From Streptomyces sp. S3(2020) (GTDB taxonomy: Bacteria; Actinomycetota; Actinomycetes; Streptomycetales; Streptomycetaceae), in contig NZ_JABERD010000030.1 in assembly GCF_013044505.1 (NCBI RefSeq), positions 1 to 64,000 on the forward strand: DNA of 64,000 nt. The letters run 5' to 3'. Positions 8,573-16,256 of the stretch are shown here, one piece after another; position 1 is the first letter of the stretch, and every line of letters starts with the position of its first letter. The position numbers and the translations under genes were made by a program. Under the pieces are notes generated by a model, which had not been told where the DNA came from, did no database searches, and worked only from the letters and a program-made list of their open reading frames with translations.

Positions 8573-10168
8573 TCACGCCGCCTCGCGATACGCCGCCGCC
8601 TCCTCCAGGTCCAGCCTGCGCAGCAGGGTCCGCAGCATCTCGTCGTCGATGTAGCGCCCGTCCCGCAGCTTCACGAACACCTCACGTTCGGCGCCGATCA
8701 TCTCGCGGGACAGTCGGCGGTAGGTGTCGTCGACGGTCTCGCCGGTCACCGGGTTGACCGAGCCGAGGCGTTCCCAGACGGCGTTGCGACGGCGTTCCAG
8801 GACCGTGCGGAGGCGGTCGGCGAGGGGTTGGGGGAGGGCGTTGCGTTCGTCGGCGAGGAGGTCGTCCAGGCGGCGTTCGGCGGCCCGGGAGGCCTGTGCC
8901 TGGGCGTTGGCCTCGGCCAGGGTCTCGGCCTGGGCGTCGCGGCCGGGGAGCTTCAGCATGCGGATGAGCGGGGGGAGCGTGACGCCCTGGACGACCAGGG
9001 TGCCGATGACGGTGGTGAAGGTCAGGAAGAGGATGAGGTTGCGGCCGGGGAACGGCTCGCCGCCGTGCATGGTCTCGGGGATCGAGAAGGCGATGGCCAG
9101 CGAGACCACGCCGCGCATCCCGGCCCAGGCGATGACGAACGGACCCTTCCAGGTGGGGTTGTCCTCGCGTTCCCTGATCCGCGCGGAGAGCAGCCGCGGA
9201 AGGAAGGTAGCGGGGTACACCCAGACGAACCGGGACACGACGACCACGAGGAAGACGGCCACCGCGTACCAGGCGGCGCTGCCGCCCGCGTACTCCCCGA
9301 GGCCCTTCACCACGACGCGCAGCTGAAGGCCGATGAGGGCGAACACCGACGACTCCAGGACGAAGGCGACCATCTTCCACACGGCGTCCTCCTGGAGGCG
9401 CGTGGCGAAGTCGACCTCCCACGCGCGGTGTCCGAGGAAGAGGGCCACGACGACGACCGCGAGGACTCCGGAGGCGTGGAACTGCTCGGCGGCGGCGTAG
9501 GCGACGAAGGGGATCAGCAGGGAGAGGGTGTTCTGGAGGAGGGGTTCCTTGAGGTGGGTGCGCAGCCAGTGGATCGGGACCATCAGCACCAGGCCGACCG
9601 CCACTCCGCCCACCGCCGCCAGCAGGAACTCGCCGATGCCGCCCGCCCAGGACGCGCCCTCGCCGACCGCGGCCGCGAGGGCGACCCGGTAGGCGGTGAT
9701 CGCGGTGGCGTCGTTCACCAGGGACTCGCCCTGGAGGATCGTGGTGATCCGGGACGGCAGCCCCACCCGGCGCGCGACCGCCGTCGCCGCGACCGCGTCC
9801 GGCGGTGCCACCACCGCGCCCAGCACGAGTGCGCCGGTCAGCGACAGGCCGGGGACGATCTGGTAGGCGGCCCAGCCGACGACGAAGGTCGCGAAGAGCA
9901 CGTACCCCACGGACAGCAGCGCCACGGGCCGCAGTTGCGCGCGCAGGTCGAGGTAGGAGCTGTCGGTGGCCGCCGAGTGCAGCAGCGGGGGCAGCACGAG
10001 GGGCAGCACGATGTCCGGGTCGAGGGTGTACTCCGGGACCCCCGGGACGTACGAGAACACCAGCCCCACGGCGACCAGCAGCAGGGGTGCCGGCACCGGG
10101 GTGCGCCGGGCCGCCGCGGCGACCGCAGCGCTGCCCGCGACCAGCAGCAGCAGTGGCATCACGTCCAT
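8573..10168 (-). CDS. Na+/H+ antiporter, CPA1 (NhaP-type)
   Basis: The 531-residue membrane protein is a monovalent cation:proton antiporter of the CPA1 family, exchanging Na+ (or K+) for H+ at the cytoplasmic membrane. About twelve hydrophobic segments fill the first 400 residues. The family's ion-site motifs are visible as GAVVAPPDAVAATAV and GESLVNDATAI. A hydrophilic C-terminal tail of about 120 residues, rich in Arg and Glu, is probably regulatory and cytosolic. The ATG giving MDVMPLLLL was chosen. A longer frame would need a TTG start within a few bases of the divergent zinc-finger gene. Confidence 0.9.
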   Translation of the reverse strand: MDVMPLLLLVAGSAAVAAAARRTPVPAPLLLVAVGLVFSYVPGVPEYTLDPDIVLPLVLPPLLHSAATDSSYLDLRAQLRPVALLSVGYVLFATFVVGWAAYQIVPGLSLTGALVLGAVVAPPDAVAATAVARRVGLPSRITTILQGESLVNDATAITAYRVALAAAVGEGASWAGGIGEFLLAAVGGVAVGLVLMVPIHWLRTHLKEPLLQNTLSLLIPFVAYAAAEQFHASGVLAVVVVALFLGHRAWEVDFATRLQEDAVWKMVAFVLESSVFALIGLQLRVVVKGLGEYAGGSAAWYAVAVFLVVVVSRFVWVYPATFLPRLLSARIREREDNPTWKGPFVIAWAGMRGVVSLAIAFSIPETMHGGEPFPGRNLILFLTFTTVIGTLVVQGVTLPPLIRMLKLPGRDAQAETLAEANAQAQASRAAERRLDDLLADERNALPQPLADRLRTVLERRRNAVWERLGSVNPVTGETVDDTYRRLSREMIGAEREVFVKLRDGRYIDDEMLRTLLRRLDLEEAAAYREAA

Positions 10169-10254
10169 GGTCCTCGCCCGCCCTCGTTCATCGTCGTCCG
10201 CCCGCCCTCGTTTTTCCGCGCGGCCTTCCGCGCGGCCGTCGTAACCTGGCAATC

Positions 10255-10515
10255 ATGAAACAGTGCACGCACGCCGACGCGCTGCCGCACCCGGAACCCG
10301 TCCCGCTGAGCGACACATGTCTCGAGTGTCTGCGCGAGGGCCAGCACCCGGTGCAGCTGCGGCTCTGCCTCGACTGCGGCCACGTCGGCTGCTGCGACTC
10401 CTCCCCGGGCAGGCATGCCACCGAGCACCACAAGGAGGCCGGACACCCGATCATGCGCACTTTCGAGCCCGGTGAGAGCTGGCGTTGGTGCTTCGTCGAC
10501 CATGTTCTCGTGTGA
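10255..10515 (+). CDS. UBP-type zinc finger protein
   Basis: The 86-residue protein is essentially a single zinc-finger UBP domain. Paired Cys and His ligands are visible as CTH, CLEC, CLDCGHVGCC, HATEHH and GHP. In eukaryotes this fold binds the ubiquitin C terminus, whereas the role of small actinobacterial versions is unknown. The ATG is chosen because upstream translation of the same frame is non-coding in character. It is divergent from the antiporter gene with only about 86 bp between start codons. Confidence 0.85.
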   Translation: MKQCTHADALPHPEPVPLSDTCLECLREGQHPVQLRLCLDCGHVGCCDSSPGRHATEHHKEAGHPIMRTFEPGESWRWCFVDHVLV

Positions 10516-10540
10516 GCCGGGACGACTCCGGTTCTCGACG

Positions 10541-10565
10541 GTTCGACCGTCTGACGTCTGGGTAC
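10541..10565 (+). promoter_or_regulatory. Candidate SigB/SigH-type promoter upstream of anti-sigma/sigH
   Basis: GTTC at 10541 and GGGTAC at 10560 are separated by 15 bases. This matches the Streptomyces stress-sigma consensus GTTT-N14-17-GGGTAC/T at all but one position. It lies about 210 bp upstream of the anti-sigma/sigH operon. SigH operons are known to be autoregulated. The motif is short, so a chance match is possible. Confidence 0.4.
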
Positions 10566-10774
10566 GTCAACCCGGCGCGCGTTCTTCCCAATTGGAGCCG
10601 CAGACCCCTAGACACGGAGCGTATCCACAGTTTTACTGTGAGTGACGCCGAGGGGTTGGGGTCCTGGGGACAGGAAAGTTGAGAGCGCGATAGCGTCACC
10701 GCTGAACCACACTTCGCGTTACCCCGGGGGGCGACCCTCGGCCCCGAAAAGCTTGTACCACCTTGGAGGTGAGG

Positions 10775-11188
10775 GTGTCCCAGATCGCAGGCGAGCCCGC
10801 GACCCAGGACTTCGTGGAAGTCCGGCTGCCGGCTGCGGGTGCCTACCTGTCGGTGCTGCGTACGGCGACTGCCGGCCTCGCGGCCCGTTTGGACTTCACC
10901 CTCGACGAGATCGAGGACCTGCGCATCGCGGTGGACGAGGCCTGCGCGATCCTGCTCCAGCAGGCCGTGCCCGGCTCGGTGCTCAGTTGTGTCTTCCGCC
11001 TTGTCGACGACTCACTCGAGGTCACCGTCTCGGCGCCGACCACGGACGGTCACGCCCCCGCGCGTGACACCTTCGCCTGGACCGTCCTGTCCGCTCTCGC
11101 GGGCAAGGTCTCCTCAGCCGTGGACGACGACAAAACCGTTTCGATCAGCCTCTACAAACAGCGCGGCGCGGGACCCGGGCCGGCGTGA
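10775..11188 (+). CDS. Anti-sigma factor of SigH (PrsH/UshX-like, HATPase_c_2 fold)
   Basis: The 137-residue protein resembles the RsbW-type anti-sigma regulatory domain and sits directly upstream of the SigH gene, the arrangement of the known SigH antagonist (called UshX, PrsH or RshA). It would bind and hold SigH until stress releases it. Helix alpha-1 with DEIEDLRIAVDEAC is conserved. The N-box Asn of true kinases (ExxxN) is replaced by Ile59 in DEACAIL, and no clear G-box glycines follow, so kinase activity is doubtful. A GGAGGT site precedes the GTG chosen; a GTG two codons upstream is an alternative. The stop overlaps the sigH start (GTGA), implying translational coupling. Confidence 0.85.
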   Translation: MSQIAGEPATQDFVEVRLPAAGAYLSVLRTATAGLAARLDFTLDEIEDLRIAVDEACAILLQQAVPGSVLSCVFRLVDDSLEVTVSAPTTDGHAPARDTFAWTVLSALAGKVSSAVDDDKTVSISLYKQRGAGPGPA

Positions 11189-12291
11189 GGACAGGGGACG
11201 GGCCGGTGCGTGACGAAGAGCGCGGCACACGGGAGCTGCCGGCCGAGGGCACAGGCGGGTCCCGACGCACAGGGGACGGCGTCAACGGCATCCCCGAACA
11301 GGCCCGGCCGCATCCGGAGGACGACTCGCCGGAGGCCGGCGTCCTGGACGACGGGCAGCGGGATCAGGAAGGTGCCGTGCAGAGCGTGCCTCTGGACGGA
11401 CGGATCGGGGTCTCCCCTGTCCGAGCAGAGACGAGGGCTCGGGGAAGGGCGACGGGCGGGACGATGAGCGAGCACGAGCGAGACGATCAACAGGGCGCGC
11501 AGAGCAGGCAGAGCGGGCAGGCCACGCAGCACGACCCTCAGGACCGCAGCGGGGCGCGTGCGCTGTTCATCGAGCTGCGCAAGCTGCAGGACGGCAGCAC
11601 GGAGTACGCGGACCTGCGCAACCGGCTGGTCCGTATGCACCTGCCGCTCGTCGAGCACCTCGCGCGCCGCTTCCGCAACCGCGGCGAGCCGCTGGACGAC
11701 CTGACCCAGGTCGCCACCATCGGCCTGATCAAGTCGGTCGACCGCTTCGACCCGGAGCGCGGCGTCGAGTTCTCGACGTACGCGACCCCGACGGTCGTCG
11801 GCGAGATCAAGCGGCACTTCCGGGACAAGGGCTGGGCGGTCCGCGTCCCGCGCAGGCTCCAGGAGCTGCGCCTCGCGCTCACCACGGCGACGGCGGAGCT
11901 CTCGCAGCTGCACGGCCGCTCCCCCACGGTCCACGAGCTGGCCGAGAAGCTGGGCATCTCGGAGGAGGAGGTCCTGGAGGGCCTGGAGTCCGCCAACGCG
12001 TACTCCACGCTGTCCCTGGACGTCCCGGACACCGACGACGAGTCCCCGGCGGTGGCGGACACCCTGGGCGCGGAGGACGAGGCGCTGGAAGGCGTCGAGT
12101 ACCGCGAGTCGCTCAAGCCGCTGCTTGAGGATCTGCCGCCGCGCGAGAAGCGGATCCTGCTGCTGCGTTTCTTCGGGAACATGACCCAGTCGCAGATCGC
12201 GCAGGAGGTCGGTATCTCGCAGATGCATGTCTCCCGGCTGCTGGCACGGACGCTGGCACAGCTGCGGGAGAAGCTCCTGGTGGAGGAGTAG
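11185..12291 (+). CDS. sigH: Stress-response sigma factor, SigB/SigF family (SigH)
   Basis: The 368-residue protein is a group 3 sigma-70 factor. Region 2 is visible as RMHLPLVEHLARRFRNRGEP then DLTQVATIGLIKSVDRFDP and YATPTVVGEIKR. Region 3 follows (GRSPTVHELAEKLGIS), then region 4 with LPPREKRILLLRFFGNMTQ and helix-turn-helix QIAQEVGISQMHVSRLL. About 115 residues precede region 2 and are low-complexity and acidic. S. coelicolor SigH is known to be made in several sizes from long and short forms. An internal ATG at 11464 (MSEHERDD) would give a 275-residue product. The long start is GTG, overlapping the upstream anti-sigma stop. In Streptomyces SigH acts in osmotic/general stress and differentiation. 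Confidence 0.93.
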   Translation: MRTGDGPVRDEERGTRELPAEGTGGSRRTGDGVNGIPEQARPHPEDDSPEAGVLDDGQRDQEGAVQSVPLDGRIGVSPVRAETRARGRATGGTMSEHERDDQQGAQSRQSGQATQHDPQDRSGARALFIELRKLQDGSTEYADLRNRLVRMHLPLVEHLARRFRNRGEPLDDLTQVATIGLIKSVDRFDPERGVEFSTYATPTVVGEIKRHFRDKGWAVRVPRRLQELRLALTTATAELSQLHGRSPTVHELAEKLGISEEEVLEGLESANAYSTLSLDVPDTDDESPAVADTLGAEDEALEGVEYRESLKPLLEDLPPREKRILLLRFFGNMTQSQIAQEVGISQMHVSRLLARTLAQLREKLLVEE

Positions 12292-12312
12292 GACCAGCTC
12301 CTGGTGGAGGAG
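12272..12312 (+). repeat. 17-bp direct repeat spanning the sigH stop codon
   Basis: AGCTCCTGGTGGAGGAG occurs at 12272-12288 (last codons of sigH) and again at 12296-12312, with 7 bases between that include the stop. Each copy can fold (CTCC-TGGT-GGAG), so the pair might act as tandem hairpins ending the transcript, or be a simple duplication. Confidence 0.75.
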
Positions 12313-12364
12313 CGGCCGAAGGCCGGGAGCAGTCGAGGGCCAGGAGCACTCGTTCGGCTGGGCC

Positions 12365-12814
12365 CTACTTCTCCGCACCGCCCGCGTTGCCGGGCCCGCG
12401 GATTCCGAGGGCCCGGGTCGTCTCCGGGTTGACGAGCAGGACGAGCGCGGTGACCGCGACGACCGCGAGCACGATCCCCGCGGGGATGGCCACGCTGTCG
12501 GCCTGGAGCAGGTTGTAGGCCACGGGCAGCGCCAGGATCTGGGTGATGACGGCGGGCCCCCTGCTCCAGCCGCGGCGGGCGAGCAGCCCCCGCGCGGCGA
12601 GCAGCGGCAGCAGGGCGAGGATCATCACCGTGATGCCGCCGGTGACACCGGTCGCCCGGTTGTCCGCGTCGCCCGTGAAGGCCGCCACGAGCATCCACAC
12701 ACCCCCGACGAGGAGCGCGAGCCCCTCCAGCGCGGCCAGCGCGGCCGCGTAGGTCAGCCGCCGCGGACGCGGACCGACGGTTTCCTCGGGAACGGGCGTC
12801 TGCTCACTGGTCAC
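12365..12814 (-). CDS. Hypothetical four-helix membrane protein
   Basis: The 149-residue protein has a short hydrophilic N terminus (residues 1-30) and four hydrophobic segments: AALAALEGLALLVGGVWMLV, ITVMILALLPLLAARGLL, PAVITQILALPVAYNLL and IPAGIVLAVVAVTALVLLV. No catalytic motif is visible. Small integral proteins of this kind are common next to lipid genes in Streptomyces, and the function is unknown. The GTG giving VTSEQTPVPE is preferred because residues encoded further upstream are Arg-rich and look non-coding. It is convergent with sigH and divergent from the lipid kinase gene. Confidence 0.75.
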   Translation of the reverse strand: MTSEQTPVPEETVGPRPRRLTYAAALAALEGLALLVGGVWMLVAAFTGDADNRATGVTGGITVMILALLPLLAARGLLARRGWSRGPAVITQILALPVAYNLLQADSVAIPAGIVLAVVAVTALVLLVNPETTRALGIRGPGNAGGAEK

Positions 12815-13034
12815 CCCTGAAGGGTATCGGCCGCCCACGGCTCCCCCATGGCGGGCCCGAGCGTCTCTCCGGCGGATCCGGACCCCGGCCGGCACCCCCT
12901 GCCACTCCGCGGCCCCGCTCCCCGGCGGACCCGGAAACTCCTCCGCGGACCCGGGCGCACCCGGCGGACGCGAGTGCCTCCGTGGCGAGGTTCACGTGGC
13001 GATCTCTTACTTGATCCCTACCTCGGCCTGTGCC

Positions 13035-13056
13035 GGGTACCACCCAGTAGGTACCC
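13035..13056. promoter_or_regulatory. Inverted repeat GGGTACC-N8-GGTACCC upstream of lipid kinase gene
   Basis: Perfect 7-base arms at 13035-13041 and 13050-13056 lie immediately before the start codon at 13065. They could form an operator or a leader hairpin that affects translation. Confidence 0.4.
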
Positions 13057-13064
13057 TGCAACTC

Positions 13065-14033
13065 ATGCGTGCACTTCTCGTGGTCAATCCGGCAGCTACC
13101 ACCACAAGCGCACGTACGCGCGATGTGCTGATCCACGCGCTCGCGAGCGAGATGAAGCTCGAGGCGGTCACCACCGAGTACCGAGGGCACGCACGCGACC
13201 TGGGCAGGCAGGCGGCGGAGAGCCAGGACGTCGACATGGTGGTCGCCCTCGGCGGCGACGGGACGGTCAACGAGGTCGTCAACGGCCTGCTGCACGCCGG
13301 ACCCGATCCGGAGCGGCTCCCGCGTCTCGCCGTGGTCCCCGGCGGCTCCACCAACGTCTTCGCCCGCGCCCTGGGCCTGCCCAACGACGCCGTGGAGGCG
13401 ACCGGCGCGATCCTGGACGCACTGCGCGACGGCAGCGAGCGCACGGTCGGCCTGGGCCTGACCTCGGGCACACCCGGCACCGAGGACGAGGCGGTGCCCG
13501 CGCGCTGGTTCACCTTCAACGCGGGCCTCGGTTTCGACGCCGGCGTGGTCGGCCGGGTCGAGCAGCAGCGCGAGCGCGGCAGGAAGTCGACGCACGCGCT
13601 CTACGTTCGTCAGGCCCTGCGCCAGTTCTTCGGCGAGGCACACCGCCGCCACGGCACGATCACTCTGGAACAGCCCGGCGCCGATCCGGTGACCGATCTG
13701 GTGCTGTCCATAGTGTCGAACACCTCTCCGTGGACGTTCCTGGGCAATCACCCGATGTACGCGTCACCTAAGGCGTCGTTCGATAAAGGCCTCGACGTAC
13801 TCGGTCTCAGCCGGATGACGACGACCGCGATGGCCCGGTATGGCACCCAGTTGCTCACTTCGTCCCCCGAGCGTGGACCGCATGGCAAGCACGCGGTCTC
13901 CCTGCACGACCTGGACCGGTTCACCTTGCATTCCAAGGTGCCCCTGCCCCTTCAGATGGACGGCGACCACCTCGGGCTGCGTACGAGCGTGACGTTCACA
14001 GGCGTACGCCGGGCACTGCGTGTGATTGTGTGA
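13065..14033 (+). CDS. Diacylglycerol kinase family lipid kinase
   Basis: The 322-residue protein belongs to the DagK/YegS/BmrU lipid kinase family, which uses ATP to phosphorylate diacylglycerol or related lipids at the membrane surface. The N-terminal strand is RALLVVNPAA. The nucleotide motif ALGGDGTVNEVVNGLL lies at residues 61-76, and PGGSTNVFARALGLP about 30 residues later completes the active-site loop. The C-terminal beta-rich domain ends with LQMDGDHLG, the conserved DGE/DGD element of the family. The ATG is preferred over the earlier frame opening because the N terminus then aligns with the family. The exact lipid substrate cannot be told. Confidence 0.9.
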   Translation: MRALLVVNPAATTTSARTRDVLIHALASEMKLEAVTTEYRGHARDLGRQAAESQDVDMVVALGGDGTVNEVVNGLLHAGPDPERLPRLAVVPGGSTNVFARALGLPNDAVEATGAILDALRDGSERTVGLGLTSGTPGTEDEAVPARWFTFNAGLGFDAGVVGRVEQQRERGRKSTHALYVRQALRQFFGEAHRRHGTITLEQPGADPVTDLVLSIVSNTSPWTFLGNHPMYASPKASFDKGLDVLGLSRMTTTAMARYGTQLLTSSPERGPHGKHAVSLHDLDRFTLHSKVPLPLQMDGDHLGLRTSVTFTGVRRALRVIV

Positions 14034-14249
14034 GCAGAAAGGGCTGAAGTCCTTTCACTCGAACGTTTAGGCCAGGATCCACCCCATGGAAGTACGGCTG
14101 TGACCTAGTCGACACCGAGGAATCAAAAAAAACTTTCCGGAAGGGGTTGTATCCGCCGCTGAGGTTTGCGAGTCTCTACGTGGCGATCGGGACAGCCCGC
14201 AACACCGGCTCCACAGATCACCGGAACCCCTCTTCAATCACAGGACCTC

Positions 14250-14265
14250 GTCAGGGAAACCTGAC
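14250..14265. promoter_or_regulatory. Perfect inverted repeat in wblE leader
   Basis: GTCAGG-GAAA-CCTGAC is a perfect 6-base dyad with a four-base centre, about 90 bp before the wblE start. It could be a protein-binding operator or a small hairpin (GAAA tetraloop) in the leader RNA. Confidence 0.45.
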
Positions 14266-14293
14266 TGGTGGCCCTTCACTTGTTGAGGGATTC

Positions 14294-14309
14294 GTGAAAG
14301 CGTTCACAT
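14294..14309. promoter_or_regulatory. CRP-like site upstream of wblE
   Basis: CGTGA-AAGCGT-TCACA matches the CRP consensus TGTGA-N6-TCACA at nine of ten positions. It lies 43 bp upstream of the wblE start. The mycobacterial orthologue whiB1 is known to be controlled by the cAMP receptor protein, which makes this site credible, but it is unproven here. Confidence 0.6.
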
Positions 14310-14351
14310 TCACAAGCAACTTGCACGTAATACCAAGGAGAGGTAGCAGCC

Positions 14352-14609
14352 ATGGACTGGCGTCACAACGCCGTTTGCCGCGAGGAAGACCCCGAGCTCT
14401 TCTTCCCCATCGGCAACACCGGTCCTGCGCTGCTGCAGATCGAGGAAGCCAAGGCCGTCTGCCGCCGCTGCCCCGTCATGGAGCAGTGCCTGCAGTGGGC
14501 GCTCGAGTCCGGCCAGGACTCCGGCGTCTGGGGTGGTCTCAGCGAGGACGAGCGTCGCGCCATGAAGCGCCGTGCCGCCCGCAACCGGGCCCGTCAGGCT
14601 TCTGCCTGA
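14352..14609 (+). CDS. wblE: WhiB-like iron-sulfur transcription factor WblE
   Basis: The 85-residue protein is a WhiB-family regulator that binds a [4Fe-4S] cluster and acts with a primary sigma factor at promoters. The four cluster cysteines are Cys9, Cys37, Cys40 and Cys46 (C-Xn-CxxCxxxxxC). The GVWGG turn is at residues 58-62, followed by a basic tail (MKRRAARNRARQ) that contacts DNA. Length and sequence fit WblE, the orthologue of mycobacterial WhiB1. A strong AAGGAGAGG site precedes the ATG. The gene has its own 318 bp leader with a CRP-like box and an inverted repeat, and a strong hairpin terminator downstream. Confidence 0.95.
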   Translation: MDWRHNAVCREEDPELFFPIGNTGPALLQIEEAKAVCRRCPVMEQCLQWALESGQDSGVWGGLSEDERRAMKRRAARNRARQASA

Positions 14610-14721
14610 TCCACCACCCCGCCTGAGCTTGGCGGCGCGTACAGCGAGTACGCATCTCCCGCCCCCGAGCCGCAGCGCGCAGTACCCCCGATGCGCAGCA
14701 CAAGCTGGCAACGAGCATTCG

Positions 14722-14749
14722 AGCCCCGGACCACTTCAGGTCCGGGGCT
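14722..14749. terminator. Bidirectional terminator between wblE and histidine kinase gene
   Basis: Perfect 11-base arms AGCCCCGGACC (14722-14732) and GGTCCGGGGCT (14739-14749) enclose a 6-base loop, between two convergent genes. Streptomyces terminators often lack a long U tract. Confidence 0.8.
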
Positions 14750-14789
14750 TCTTGCTGCGCCCGTGCACTGAACACAGCCCGTTTCACTC

Positions 14790-16256
14790 CTACTTGTTGG
14801 CGCGCACCGGAACGTCCAGGATCACCCGGGTGCCCCCCTCCGGCACCGGAACCATGTCGAAGGTTCCGCCCAACTCGCCCTCCACCAGCGTCCGTACGAT
14901 CTGGAGACCGAGGTTGCCGGCGGTGTGCGGGTCGAAGCCCTCGGGCAGACCGACCCCGTCGTCCTGGACCGTGACGAGGAGGCGGGTCTCCTTCGTCGTA
15001 CCACCGCGGACGGCCGAGACCTCGACCGTGCCGGTCTCGCCCTCACGAAAGCCGTGTTCCAGGGCGTTCTGGAGGATCTCGGTCAGCACCATCGACAGCG
15101 GGGTGGCGACCTCGGCGTCGAGGATGCCGAAGCGGCCGGTGCGCCGGCCGGTGACCTTGCCGGGCGAGATCTCCGCGACCATCGCCAGGACCCGGTCGGC
15201 GATCTCGTCGAACTCCACACGCTCGTCCAGGTTCTGAGACAGCGTCTCATGCACGATCGCGATCGATCCGACCCGTCGTACCGCCTCTTCGAGGGCTTCG
15301 CGGCCGCGATCGGACTCGATGCGGCGGGCCTGGAGGCGCAGCAGGGCGGCGACCGTCTGGAGGTTGTTCTTCACCCGGTGGTGGATCTCCCGGATGGTGG
15401 CGTCCTTGGTGATCAACTCGCGCTCGCGGCGCCGCAGTTCGGTGACATCGCGGAGCAGGACCAGCGAACCGATGCGGGTGCCCTTGGGCTTCAGCGGGAT
15501 CGCCCTGAACTGGATGACCCCGTCGCCCGACTCGATCTCGAACTCGCGCGGGGCCCAGCCGCTGGCGACCTTGGCCAGTGCCTCGTCCACCGGGCCGCGG
15601 GTGGGGGCGAGTTCGGCGGTGGTCATGCCGAGGTGGTGGCCGACCAGGTCGGAGGCGAGGCCGAGGCGGTGGTAGGCGGACAGTGCGTTCGGGGAGGCGT
15701 ACTGGACGACTCCGTCGGCGTCGAGGCGGATGAGGCCGTCGCCGACGCGGGGGGCGGCGTCCATGTCCATCTGCTGGTTCGCGAACGGGAAGGAGCCTGC
15801 CGCGATCATCTGCGCGAGGTCCGACGCGCTCTGGAGATAGGTCAGTTCGAGACGGCTCGGGGTGCGCACGGTGAGCAGGTTGGTGTTGCGCGCGATGACA
15901 CCGAGGACACGCCCCTCCCGTCGTACGGGGATCGACTCGACCCGTACGGGGACCTCTTCGCGCCACTCCGGGTCGCCCTCGCGCACGATCCGGCCCTCGT
16001 CGAGCGCGGCGTCGAGGAGCGGGCGGCGGCCGCGCGGGACGAGGTGGCCGACCATGTCGTCCTGGTAGGAGGTGGGGCCGGTGTTGGGGCGCATCTGCGC
16101 CACGGACACATACCGGGCGCCGTCGCGGGTGGGTACCCACAGCACGAGGTCGGCGAAGGAGAGGTCGGAGAGCAGCTGCCACTCCGACACCAGCAGATGG
16201 AGCCACTCGAGGTCGGAGTCGTCGAGGGCGGTGTGCTGGCGGACCAGTTCGTTCAT
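14790..16256 (-). CDS. Sensor histidine kinase, PdtaS-like (HisKA_2)
   Basis: The 488-residue soluble kinase has an N-terminal GAF-like domain (about residues 1-150, with conserved VGHLVPRGRRP), a PAS domain (about 165-280), a HisKA_2 dimerisation segment with the phospho-accepting motif EIHHRVKNNLQ (about 290-300), and a C-terminal HATPase domain with EILQNALEHGF and DDGVGLPEGFD. The layout matches mycobacterial PdtaS, which partners an RNA-binding ANTAR response regulator (PdtaR). No response regulator is adjacent, so its partner is probably encoded elsewhere. The ATG giving MNELVRQ was chosen over a GTG three codons upstream. A DasR-like box lies in its long upstream region. Confidence 0.9.
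   Translation of the reverse strand: MNELVRQHTALDDSDLEWLHLLVSEWQLLSDLSFADLVLWVPTRDGARYVSVAQMRPNTGPTSYQDDMVGHLVPRGRRPLLDAALDEGRIVREGDPEWREEVPVRVESIPVRREGRVLGVIARNTNLLTVRTPSRLELTYLQSASDLAQMIAAGSFPFANQQMDMDAAPRVGDGLIRLDADGVVQYASPNALSAYHRLGLASDLVGHHLGMTTAELAPTRGPVDEALAKVASGWAPREFEIESGDGVIQFRAIPLKPKGTRIGSLVLLRDVTELRRRERELITKDATIREIHHRVKNNLQTVAALLRLQARRIESDRGREALEEAVRRVGSIAIVHETLSQNLDERVEFDEIADRVLAMVAEISPGKVTGRRTGRFGILDAEVATPLSMVLTEILQNALEHGFREGETGTVEVSAVRGGTTKETRLLVTVQDDGVGLPEGFDPHTAGNLGLQIVRTLVEGELGGTFDMVPVPEGGTRVILDVPVRANK

Noticed and set aside
14119-14148. SigR-type promoter GGAAT...GTT upstream of wblE
   Set aside because: The spacing between the two elements is 22 bases, outside the 18-19 required.
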